64,000 nucleotides of DNA. Origin: Anadara kagoshimensis. Its lineage: Eukaryota; Mollusca; Bivalvia; Arcoida; Arcidae. Of the stretch, positions 46,976 through 57,194 are shown in pieces; positions within the stretch are counted from its first letter, which is position 1, and every line of letters begins with the position of its first letter. The DNA is taken from contig CM037870.1 in assembly GCA_021292105.1 (NCBI GenBank), forward strand, positions 48,228,508 through 48,292,507, in the 5' to 3' direction. Under the pieces are notes generated by a model. It had not been told where the DNA came from, did no database searches, and saw nothing but the letters and a program-made list of their open reading frames with translations. The position numbers and the translations under genes were made by a program.

Positions 46976-47038
<63 letters not shown>
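46976..47038. repeat. (AT)n microsatellite at the mariner 3' border
   Basis: About 31 AT repeats ending exactly where the mariner end GAGGGGAGGTCAAAAAGTTC begins. Confidence 0.95.
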
Positions 47039-47041
<3 letters not shown>

Positions 47042-48168
47042 GGGAGGTCAAAAAGTTCATAGAACGGGGTATATATTGCCGAATCAAACCATACATTTTA
47101 TTATTATTTTTCAATATATAGTCCCCATTTACCCCAATGCACTTAGCCCACTTTTCTTTCAGACTGTCTATACCTTTGAAATAGAAGTCTTCGGTTTGGT
47201 GCTGACACCATGCCTCTCTGGCAGCCTTAAGTCCATCTTCATCAAGAAATCTGATTCCCCGTAAATGGGATTTCAAATTTCTAAATAGGAAATAATCAGT
47301 GGGTGCTAAATCGGGACTGTAGGGTGGGTGATTAAGTTGTTCGAACTTGCATTCACCAATCGCTGCTTGTGCAATCCTTGACTTGTGCACAGGAGCATTG
47401 TCGTGAAGAAGCAATACCCCTCGGCTCAACTTTCCCCTCCTTTTTTTAGCTGCTTTCAGCTGCTTCATTAGATCAGTATAGTAAGCCCGGTGATAGAGAT
47501 TCCAGCAGGTTTATAATTGATTAACAGAACACCCTTTGAATCCCAAGACACAGTGGCCATGACTTTGCCAGCTGATGGTTGGGTTTTGAATTTCTTTGGT
47601 GAGAGTGAGGCAGGGTGCTTCCATTGCATGGACTCTTTTTTGGTTTCTGGGTCCCAATGATGAATCCGTGTTTCCTCATCAGTTACTAAACGTAAATGGA
47701 AGCTCTTCGGGTTATCATTATAAATGTCAAGAAGCTCCCGACTTGACTGGAGTCTTTGGAAGCGATCCTGCACATTAAGGTTTTTGGGGACCCATCTTGC
47801 GAATACTTTTGACATCCCAAGATGCTCGTGGATAACCGTGTATACACTTCCATGTGAAATGTCACACTCCCTAGCTATGTCATCAATCCTAATTCGACGA
47901 TCATTCATGATGAGGGTCTCCACAGACGTGACAATTTCCTTTGTGATGGCATCAGCTGACCGACCTGGCCGTGGGTTATCCTTCAGTGAGGTGCGCCCAC
48001 GTTTAAATTCAGCTGACCATTTTGCCACTGTAGAATAGGCAGGACCACTGTCACCGTACACCTCGGCCATTCGCCGGTGAATTTCTTTGGCATTTGATCC
48101 CTCTACTGTGAGAAATTTTATTACTGCCCTAAACTCAACATTTTGATTTTCCATCATTGCTTGATGGT
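47039..48168 (-). mobile_element. mariner-type DNA transposon, one end missing
   Basis: The 3' end (plus-strand left) is GAGGGGAGGTCAAAAAGTTC, a plausible mariner terminus next to TA. The other end should lie beyond 48168, but only 10-12 bp separate the start codon from a second TA run (48169-48182), and no inverse of the terminus is found up to 48400. The usual 100+ bp leader and the terminal repeat are therefore gone. Confidence 0.82.
47070..48157 (-). pseudogene. mariner transposase, frameshifted, D34D family
   Basis: The first frame runs from ATG at 48157 to about 47478. It has an N-terminal helix-turn-helix (residues about 5-50), a second one around DDIARECDISHGSVY (about 95-110), a WVPKNL linker (WVPHEL-type), and a first catalytic region reading VTDEETRIHHW. 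Known mariners have TGDE there, so the aspartate appears replaced by glutamate. One net base loss near 47490 shifts the frame. The second frame holds LLHDNAPVH (second Asp) and YSPDLAPTDYFLF (third Asp), with 34 residues between the two: the mariner D34D signature. A full transposase of this family has about 340-350 residues, which fits the sum of both parts. It would cut and paste DNA at TA. The frameshift and the changed Asp make this copy inactive. Confidence 0.88.
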
Positions 48169-48185
48169 CATATATATATATATTG

Positions 48186-48412
48186 CAAAAAATATCAGTA
48201 GTTCCCAGGCAACAAGCTGACAATACTTGTGATTTCTGTGGCTGTCGCTATCATGACGTCCTGTCTAAAACATATCACCTTAGAAACATATTGTTTAACA
48301 TATTGTTAGATAATTTTAACATCCGTCTATCTGTAGAAATAGTTGGATATGACGAGGAACCACTCAACCAGTGTCTTCTAGGTAAGGAAACTAAATTTAG
48401 ATTTTATAATAC
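48186..48412 (+). pseudogene. LINE C-terminal coding remnant
   Basis: The plus frame reads NTCDFCGCRYHDVLSKTYHL, then about 45 residues including LDNFNIRLSVEIV and a GKETKFRFYN end. The CX2C start, aromatic/leucine spacing and terminal basic-aromatic segment resemble the zinc-binding C-terminal tail of CR1/Jockey/R2-like LINE proteins. It is cut by the hairpin element at 48413 and bordered on the left by the mariner. No RT domain remains. Confidence 0.55.
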
Positions 48413-48516
48413 TGCCATGTGCTACTTTTCAACTTTATGAAATAATATAATTCAAAATGTTGTCAAGTGCTGATATTTGAATGCATTATAAAAAAAATCA
48501 AAATCAGCGCAAAACA
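48413..48516. mobile_element. Composite hairpin element inside a LINE, TSD ATAC
   Basis: Starts TGCCATGTGCTACTTTTCAA and ends AAATCAGCGCAAAACA. The left half belongs to the GCTACTTTTG subgroup and the right half to the GCTGATTTTG subgroup (internal TGTCAAGTGCTGATATTTGA), so it is a mixed dimer. ATAC is duplicated at 48409-48412 and 48517-48520. Confidence 0.85.
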
Positions 48517-48745
48517 ATACATTTAAAAAGAATTATTCTAATCTATCTGCTAGTGTCTACATGAAATGATTTATTCTATAATTATATTATATGTAAAATG
48601 TGTATAAATATATAATTGTGTGAATCTTTTCATTGCCGTAATTAGTAATTAAGTTTTGTTTTGTGTTGATTATTTAGTGTACAGGTAAATAACACTATAT
48701 GTATCTCTGTAATGGAGGAAATAAAGTTTGAATGGAATTGAATTT
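48517..48745 (+). mobile_element. LINE 3' untranslated end with TTGAATGGAA tail
   Basis: AT-rich sequence ending AGGAAATAAAGTTTGAATGG then AATTGAATTT. An AATAAA signal followed by short TTGAAT-type repeats is a usual LINE 3' terminus. It continues the coding remnant at 48186 across the hairpin insertion. Confidence 0.55.
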
Positions 48746-51725
48746 AACTAAATCAGTAGGATAGCCAACCCGGCCAGCGCATTGATTCATCAAACAAAAT
48801 TTCACGCGCAGACAAAGTGAAAAACTTGTCAAAAATTTGAATTCACTCGAGGCGGTAAAATTACACAATATTTATTTCACTGTGAGTTTTTAATACTATT
48901 TGTAGTATTTTATCGTCTTTTGAGGACAAAAGTAAGTCATTAATGACGATTTTTATCAAAGTCGGTGAGAATTTAACAATTTAAATCGTAATTGAATGTT
49001 AGGCACCGGCGAAAAATTGAAAATTGAAACTTTAAAAAATATCATTCTGTGTACGCAGTTCCTCATGCACCAAAGATGTTTTTACATGAACGGAAAGAAC
49101 TTTTTTTCACGGTTATTTTGATGTATAATTTGTCAAATAATTTTCTTTACACAAAAAACGTACCAGTTTCAAATGTCGAAAAAATCGATGACATTGCCGG
49201 ATTCTCGATCATGGGCCGCCCCCTTTCCGGCTAATTTGACACAGAAAAAATGCTAAGACAGCTTCCTTATTGTATGTAATGTATAAATTTGATAATCGAG
49301 AGACGCTGTGGAGATATTTTTGTTGAAATAAAGTAAGTTTTTCCTTAAAAATATTGTATTTTCACTCCATTTCTCGTCTAATCTGCCGATTTTTTGGAAC
49401 TACTTCCAGTCGGACATATTTGATTAGCATTCGTCCCGCTTCGATCACAATTTTAGCATGCAGAAAATGTCATCGTGTATTTTGGACAAAATAGTCAAGC
49501 TTTTTTGCCTTATTTGTCATGTATGATCGATCTGCATGGCTGCCGAACACATTAGATATGCATGTGTTCTAATTTTACCCATATGGACTCGGGATCTGTA
49601 CCAATACAGTGTACAGTGCAACCTGCTCATGTAGGGCTAGTTAGGGACTCAGAATTACTGAAAATTACCAACTGATTTTGCTTTGCTGGCAAAATATAAA
49701 CAGGACCTGTCTGTCATATCAGTACATATCATTGGATAAATAAGCTAATATCATTAAAGAGGGTTAGACTGGATTTTTCTTTATGAAATATTTCCCAAAA
49801 TGAGGAAACATCTCCCATGTTAGTTTAGCCAGAGTCAACACAACATTGGTCTTTATTATTTAAATTTTTGTTTCTGTTCTGATGCCAATAACCCCGGCAT
49901 TATTATTTTAGTACAATTTAGACATGAAAAGTTGATTATTTTGCTTCATTAAAAGTTTTAAGTCAACTTGACATAGCACAAATAACATTTAAATAACTAA
50001 AGTAGGAAATAGGAAAAGTGAATACTAATCATGTGGATTTCATTTGACTTGGTTAAAAATTTAACTCCATATTATAATGATTAAATACAGATCTGTAAAA
50101 TATTTAGGAATTTCAGTAATTTCTGTAAAATTGTAAAATTCTAATAAATAAATATCACCTTCTTTTAGGAAAATTCATGGGAACTGGTTTGATAATAGCA
50201 TTAAGAAATAAGTTGATGCAAATGCAGTGAAATTCATGACACAGTGTATCCAAATGGGCATTATTAGTTTGTAAGAATTCAAAATAATTGTAACACACTA
50301 GGCCTATTCCAGATTTATTGATTTATCAGTTAAATTTAGAATTGATTGGTTGGTATACACACCCCATTCAAGATTATTTCAATTATAATCAGGTAAATGA
50401 GATTAAGGAGAAAATAGGTACAGGGATGAAGATTTGCAGGGGGTAGCCAATGGCTTCTAAATTCGAGTATGGGCCACTTAATGTTTACACATTTAAGCCA
50501 TTTAGTACTGTTACAAATTTTTTATGAAGTGAGCTGGCCCCAAACTCAAAATATTAGGCTTCATCCCTGAGGTAAATCACACCCCTCAACAAGAGAACTG
50601 GCAAACTTTCTGACATAGTAAGATTTTAACCTATGCTGTTACCTGTATGCTACACTTCAGGCAAGGGTGCATGAAAAGCATTTCATGTGGTGAAAAAGAG
50701 GTATTCAGTATCAAGAGAAGCATTCAATTCATAAATGTGTAATGGTATATAATTCCCAGTATGTTAAGGATATTGATATGTGTTGATTCTATATAAAATG
50801 AAACATTCATAAATGTCTGATGATATCTAATTCCTAGTGTATTAAAGATATTGTTATGTTTTAATTTTACATGAAATGAGACATTCAACATTATTACAAT
50901 TTACAAAGTTGGTTTAGTCACACATAATGCATTTTTCTTTGAAAAATGTTCCATTATGTGTAAATAGTAATAACCATGAGTGTTCATTCTAGGATTTTTT
51001 CAGATGGGTTCATTTCTAATAAAATTCCTCTAATAACAAGTTTAATAACATCAATGATTTTGCATACATCTAATGTTTGATGTGACTTGTAGTCTTTTAG
51101 GCTGATGTAAAAGCTTTTGTAATGAAGTATTTAAAAGTTTCATATAATGTAGCTTTTATATATGACAATGCTATCAAATATTTTGAACTTGCATTTGAAA
51201 TCTAATTTCAAATGTGGCCAACTATGGCCTTTACAATGGTGCCATTTGGCAAAATAAAGGATCAACAGCCCCTTTCTAGAATGAACACTGCCATATGATC
51301 CATAGTTTTTGATTTATTTGTAAATGATTTATCTATTTATCACAGCCAGAACAACTAGAAAGTACCTGTCCCCCAAAAAATCACCTGTTTGTGTAGTTTC
51401 TAAATTAATTTTGATAATTTAGACAATTTTAGTCCTTTTAAATGCTATTATGGCCCACTTGTCATTCATTTAACAAACAACAATATGACAAAATTTCTAA
51501 CTATCTGCCTGTTCATAAATTTTTCTAACTTTTTAGTAATTCAATATCTTTTATTTTTTAAATGTTAATTTTGTTCATATAAAAATATTTGTTTTATTTT
51601 TCCAAAAAATATCTGAGGTTACTTTCCATGGTACCCATGCCACATTTCATGTTAGTACCTTGAGGAAAGACAAAATGCAACTTATTTTGATCTCTTTTTA
51701 TGTATTTACCCTATTTATCATCACT

Positions 51726-51782
51726 AACCTGCTCAACATATTGTGTCCCAGCTCTAACTTATTTCTCTGTAGAATGTCTGAT

Positions 51783-51817
<35 letters not shown>

Positions 51818-51935
51818 TTATCATCTCTAACCTGCTAGACATTTTGTAACCTGCTCAACATACTGTGTCCCAGCTCTAACTTATTTCTCTGTAGAAATTC
51901 TGATTTATTTATTTATTTATTTATTTATTTATCTT
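51726..51935. repeat. Tandem duplication with (ATTT)n
   Basis: ACCTGCTCAACATATTGTGT, CCCAGCTCTAACTTATTTCT and CTGTAGAA...CTGATTT occur twice, each followed by an (ATTT)n run. Confidence 0.88.
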
Positions 51936-52060
51936 TTTTTTTAATGTAGGCCCTATTTATTTATTCCTGTTGGGGTCCTAAAGTATCTCCATCAACAAAC
52001 ACATGTCATATGATGTGTGCCAGATGAGGATGCCTGTTGCAAAAAAAAAATCGATAAATA

Positions 52061-52271
52061 CAGTACAGACCTGTACAAAGTTTAGCACCCAGCTAACGAA
52101 TTAGTGCCGACAGTCCATATTGGTTCCTCGTTTGGTGTTTATATCGACAGCAGTTGCCATCTATCTCTCAGCAGCTTTTCGACCGCTACCTTTCCATACC
52201 TTAGGCACTCGGCAGTCGAGCTTTGACTTTTTTGGTTAGCTTAGTGTTAAACTTTCGACAGGTCTGTACTG
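52061..52271. mobile_element. 211-bp MITE with TA target duplication
   Basis: The ends CAGTACAGACCTGT and ACAGGTCTGTACTG are exact inverted repeats, extended imperfectly over about 35 bp (AAAGTTTAGCAC / GTGTTAAACTTT). TA flanks both sides (52059-52060, 52272-52273), as in Tc1/mariner-type MITEs. It contains no ORF. A lone end lies at 38682. Confidence 0.9.
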
Positions 52272-52852
52272 TACATTGCGTGTACTGTGTATACAGTAGA
52301 CAGTTGACCTATATATTTGACACGGGGAACGTTGTTTACGTCATTACGTTAGAAGGTCGCGGCCATATTTGTTTTCATTGACAACAAGACGTACTGAAAT
52401 CATGCTGTTGGATTTTTGCGATTTTCGCATATTTAACCCTCATGCACCAGGTACGATAATTTACTGGCGTATACTGTAATAATTTTCTGACATTGTATTA
52501 AAATTTCTAGGAAAAGTATTCTTACACAAAAAACGTACCAGTTTCAAAAATGGAGAAGAAATTTCTGTTGATTTTCAAGAGAAATCGGTTATCGTCGGGA
52601 TATCAGTAATTTTAAATAAATGTGGCGTTTTATCTCGGACTTTTTGATACATGTAGAAAGTTTAGTTAATTCCTCACACGCTTGCATCATATTCGTAGCT
52701 AGAAATGTTAATTTTATGGTATAAAAACGATTCTGAAAATGGCGAATTTTTTTCGGGTTCAGACACTTGCCAAAAAGTAATCCCTTTTTATTTACCGCGG
52801 AAGGTCTCAAATTTTAAAACCAATGCACATTTTGGACTTGGCTATCCTACTG

Positions 52853-53461
52853 AATGGTAATCTTAGTATAGGTAATTGCTAGAATAAACATTAGTCTTGA
52901 CCTGTGCCCAATTGGACCCAAGTGATTTTTCTACTTTTTTGGAAACATGTTGGTTTGTCTTCTTGCATTTTATTTATTTCTTTAATTTTAATTTATTTTA
53001 TTTATTTATTTATTATTTTTTGAATTTATTTTTAAGTATCGCCATGGACTATTTTAAATGATAAACAACACATAAAAAAATTATGATTATTATAACAACA
53101 AGAAATACAAAAACAACACTTCCTGTTTACACCAGGATGGCATCATAGTTTGACTATCGATCCTTTTACTATATGTCCAAAATCTGGATGCTTTTGTCAA
53201 TTTGCTAATATTTTCGCAATAGATTACATTTGATACATGTATATAATATCGAAAACTCGAGCTCGGGGACACATTTTTCGCTTACATTTTCGGCAAATTT
53301 ATATTTTTCAAATTTGTTTTTAAATAAATAGGACAAGTTGCTATTTTTCTACAATTTGATTTTTTTTTCAGATCTTAAAATATTGCGATTTTCTATTAAG
53401 CTTATGTTAAAATTCAAAGATTTGTTAGATTTTTTGCCGCGCTATATTTGAAATGTCAATT
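52853..53461. other. AT-rich spacer
   Basis: (TTTA)n-like run at about 52990-53020. Nothing else supported. Confidence 0.45.
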
Positions 53462-54828
53462 TTTATCACATACCCATTGAATCTTACTATAGCGATACAT
53501 TACATTTTCTTGCCATGTGATACAAAGGTCCATATCGCACATGTGCAATACAACATTCCGTATCACCATAGTAGCCGGAACAATAATATGCTTATGTGAT
53601 ACGTAATGACAATAATATGACGTCAATATGTGATAAATACAAAACCACACAAAAGTGGTTTTCTGACGTAGCTGATCGCACGAGTTTATTGTGCGGACGT
53701 ATACATTACACGAGTGCGCTCTGCGCACGAGTGTAATGTATGCGTCCGCACAATAAACTCGTGCGATCAAGCTACGTCAGAAAACCACTTTTGTGTGGTT
53801 TTGTATTTATCACATGCCCTACCAAACTAAATGAAAAGCTTTCTTTGGCTTAATCTGTCAAAGAATTCACAATCAACTCAGTATTTCATATTGATTTTTG
53901 ATCTGATTCGAAAAATCTGATACCTGACTGGAAAAACTGCTAAAGAAGTAATTAAAAACAACAGATAACTCTTCGTTTACGCATTATCGGTTAACATTTT
54001 ACTTATACCATCGTAAACACTGGGAAAAATTAAAAAACAAACATTGATTTTACAAAATTATTTAATATCGTCCGCGATTCTCCCAACTCGAGTAAATTCT
54101 CCCAACTTAACATGACGTATGTATCACATATTGACGTCATATTATTTTTGTCATTACGTATCACATAATGACGTCATATTATTGTTGTCGGAAAAGGGAA
54201 TTCCCCTAAAAGGAGTTCCGGCTACTATGGTGATACAGAATGTTGTATCACACACGCGTGATACAGACTTCCATATCACATAGCTTGAAAAAACAGTGTA
54301 TTGCTATAGTAAGATTAAATGGGTATGTGATAAATTATGTGATGTCATGTTAAGTTGGGAGAATTTACTCGAGTTGGGAGAATCGCGGACGATGTTAAAT
54401 AATTTTGTAAAATCAATGTATGTTTTTTAATTTTCCCCAGTGTTTACGATGGTATTAGTAAAATGTTAACCAATGATGCGTAAACGAAGAGTTATCTGTT
54501 GTTTTTAATTACTTCTTTAGCAGTTTTTCCAGTCAGCTATCAGATTTTTCGAATCAGATAAAAAATCAATATGAAATACTGAGTTGATTGTGAATTCTTT
54601 GACAGATTAAGCCAAAGAAAGCTTTTCATTTAGTTTGGTAGAGTATGTGATAAATACAAAACCACACATATAAGTGGTTTTCTGACGTAGCTTGATCGCA
54701 CTCGTTTATTGTGCGAACGCATACATTACACTCGTGCGCAGAGCGCACTCGTGTAATGTATCCTCGTAATAAACGAGTGCGGTCAGCTACGTCAGAAAAC
54801 CACATATGTGTATTTATCTAACAGTAGA
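53462..54828. mobile_element. Nested palindromic element complex
   Basis: Modules in order: A (53462-53627), P (53628-53815, itself a near-perfect palindrome), B (53816-54117), A inverted (54118-54334), B inverted (54341-54643) and P again (54644-54828). B arms are about 300 bp and highly similar. Nearly every module border carries ATGTGATAAA or its inverse TTTATCACAT. P has a GC-rich centre (GTGCGCTCTGCGCAC; in the second copy GTGCGCAGAGCGCAC). No coding region; the 104-codon minus ORF is within palindrome P and A. Confidence 0.9.
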
Positions 54829-55060
54829 CTAGTTTTTCTATCTGATTTGACGAAATACAAGTTTTATTGAACACGAATGATACAGAACATTGACGGTAAA
54901 GTGCACTTGCACGTTCTCATGTGACGTCATTGGGGAGAATGTAGAACAAATGTCATTAACATAGTTCAGTGGTTTTCTGTGGTAAAATGTAATTTTTTCA
55001 CATAAAGTATTGTTTTTTTTATTATTTTAAATAACCTAATTAGAAATGTTAGATAAAAAA
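54829..55060. other. No recognisable feature
   Basis: Nothing supported. Confidence 0.4.
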
Positions 55061-55226
55061 TATTATATACACAGTGTGTATGTACAACCCTTCGTATCAG
55101 GTCTCGTCCTTTTTTTCGTAGCTGTATCACTAATCGTCGCGCAAGCGCGACTCGGAGTGATACGGCTACGAAAAAAGGACTCGACCTGATACAAAGGGTT
55201 GTACATACACACTGTGTATATAATAT
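55061..55226. mobile_element. 166-bp near-perfect palindrome
   Basis: Arms of about 68 bp (ATTATATACACAGTGTGTAT, ACAACCCTT, GTATCAGGTC.., TTTTTTCGTAGC) mirror each other almost exactly around a GC-rich centre with GCGCAAGCGCG. The design is like module P at 53628, but the sequence differs. Confidence 0.9.
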
Positions 55227-55227
55227 G

Positions 55228-55266
55228 TATGTATTTTATGATTAAATTAAAAAAATGGTATATGAC
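55228..55266. mobile_element. Half of a short hairpin element
   Basis: Loop ATGTATTTTATGATTAAATT and right arm AAAAAAATGGTATATGACA, starting where the 166-bp palindrome ends. The left arm is missing. Confidence 0.75.
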
Positions 55267-55756
55267 AGTTCGAAAAAGTAGGTCGCTACGTACAAATTAA
55301 AGGACGCTTACAACTACTAGAGGTGATTGAAACAGACTGAGCAAGATAAGAATAAGAAACTATGAATGAAAATAAGAATCATGGAAGGACATTATTCATT
55401 TGTATCACTTGTCTTTAACACTAATAGCTGTGGCAAAAATAAATTTAATGTCATATTACAGTGAAATGCAAAAGATGAGGTACAGGAAGTACAAAAAACG
55501 TTAACGGTATAATGTATTATATTGTAGGTGGTTCGTAATTTCGAAAAACTATTACGTATGTTCACAATTTCGAACATTCAAAATACTATTACAAAAGTAC
55601 AAAATACTATTTCAATACGCGATGTTACGTTGACGATAGAATAGTATTAAAAAATCTTCAGAATTTAGTACCGGGTAATTGTAACGATGTGCAGATAGGG
55701 TTGTTAATAATTTTGCCATACCTACCGTGTCATGCGTGCTGTGTGCCTCACTGAAA

Positions 55757-55758
<2 letters not shown>
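55267..55758. other. No recognisable feature
   Basis: AT-rich; TTTCGAA and AATACTATT motifs recur loosely around 55540-55620. Nothing else supported. Confidence 0.4.
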
Positions 55759-55821
<63 letters not shown>

Positions 55822-55829
55822 GGGGGGGG
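55759..55829. repeat. (GT)n microsatellite with GA and G runs
   Basis: About 26 GT repeats, then (GA)n and nine G. Confidence 0.97.
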
Positions 55830-56166
55830 AAGAAAGCAACAATACAACAATTCACATCTGTTACAACACGTCCTGAACCAGTACAAATATTAGGACTCTA
55901 CAAACACCATTACACCCATTACGACTTTACCTGTCTGGGCCAAACTGGTCGACAATAAAGGTACTTAAATGTTGCATCATGGGTTGTAATTGTAAATTTT
56001 GACCTTTGGATACCCTTAAGTATTGGTAAAGGATTTAACTGGTCTAAACTGATAATATCGGACTTAAATTTTACCGCCCGATATCATATCGGCATTCAGA
56101 ATGATGCTTATGGGAAATTGTGCATGCTCGAAAACCCCCAAAATATGCATTTTTGATCACCTTGTA
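55830..56166. other. No recognisable feature
   Basis: Nothing supported. Confidence 0.4.
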
Positions 56167-56225
56167 TGTCATCTACTTTTGTTTTACTTTAATCATGAAA
56201 TACATTAAAAAATGGAACATGAAAA
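56167..56225. mobile_element. Diverged short hairpin element
   Basis: TGTCATCTACTTTTG at the left, loop TTTAATCATGAAATACATT, right AAAAAATGGAACATG. Left and right arms belong to different subgroups, so it may be recombinant or strongly mutated. Confidence 0.6.
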
Positions 56226-57084
56226 CACATTGTATATAAAGGTTTTTATTGAAAAAAACGTAAATAAAGTCAATTAATGGGTTTTCTTATGTTCAATTTT
56301 TCGTTTACATACATTTTCAAAAAATATAGACAATGGCATAAAAAGTGAACTTGGATTGATCTCGGGTATTTCTCAGTCGAATTTCTAGACACGTCTTTGT
56401 GTCACTGTTATGTAAGAAAAACAGACTAGGGGCTTTAAATACACAAATAAGTATGTGTGAAAGGTTAAATAAATAATTTTACCTAATCAGTTCTCTATCA
56501 ACCCGAGTAAAGTAGTTGTTATAATGGACACTTAAGCTAACTTTCTTAACATACACGAGGAATACTAATAAGGGGACATTTTGTTTCGCTAAAAATCCGT
56601 GATGTTTGTCCATCAATTCTCTAACTACAAAAATTGCATCTGTCCATTATAAAACACACATTTCTTACAGGACTTTTTATATATTTGTTTATGTTGTTTA
56701 CGATCAGAATAAAACGGGATGACAACAAAACACAGTGTAGCAACTCCTAATGAAGTCCTTAATTTATTAAGCGTCGAAATTACAATTTCTAATGAAGTTA
56801 CTAGGCGTTGACAATTTTGGCGCCTAATGAAGTCCATAGATTCAGATTTAAGATCTAGACACGATGTCAAAAACAGTTGTTCAATTTTGAGAATAATTTT
56901 ATATTGTAGTAGCAAAAAGACTTCTTATCTGGCGCCTCAATCTTTGGACCGACTGAAGTCTGAACTTCATCAGGGTTTATTCCAATGCAGATAGGTCTGC
57001 AAGTAAACTTGTGTCAATTAGATGTGAACATGTACACCATGATTTGTCATTAGAGAACAGATTTTACCGTCAATTACGTTTACA

Positions 57085-57085
<1 letters not shown>
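56226..57085. other. No recognisable feature
   Basis: Nothing supported. Confidence 0.4.
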
Positions 57086-57172
<87 letters not shown>

Positions 57173-57174
57173 CC
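57086..57174. repeat. (AAAT)n(AATC)n microsatellite
   Basis: AAAT repeats switch to AATC repeats at about 57120. Confidence 0.97.
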
Positions 57175-57194
57175 GAACGGCCATGTGACGTCAA

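Larger units (their letters stand above)
48753..52852. other. 4.1-kb gene-less interval bounded by 16-bp inverted repeats
   Basis: TCAGTAGGATAGCCAA at 48753-48768 is exactly inverted at 52837-52852. Near the two ends there are also similar blocks in direct orientation (CACAAAAAACGTACCAGTTT at 49151 and 52526, and CCTCATGCACCA at 49063 and 52438). The interior (49260-52000) is AT-rich, with local duplications at about 50700-50880, and has no ORF with a known domain. It may be one large non-autonomous element, or two smaller related elements with unique DNA between them. No target duplication is visible (CTAAA versus ATGGT). Confidence 0.5.

Noticed and set aside
46968..47264. ORF starting with a long Tyr-Ile repeat
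   Set aside because: The start is the TA microsatellite and the rest is the antisense shadow of the mariner transposase.
47596..48038. Plus-strand ORFs of 60-104 codons over the mariner
   Set aside because: Shadows of the minus-strand transposase.
53456..53770. 104-codon minus ORF
   Set aside because: It lies inside palindromic modules A and P, where both strands carry the same sequence.
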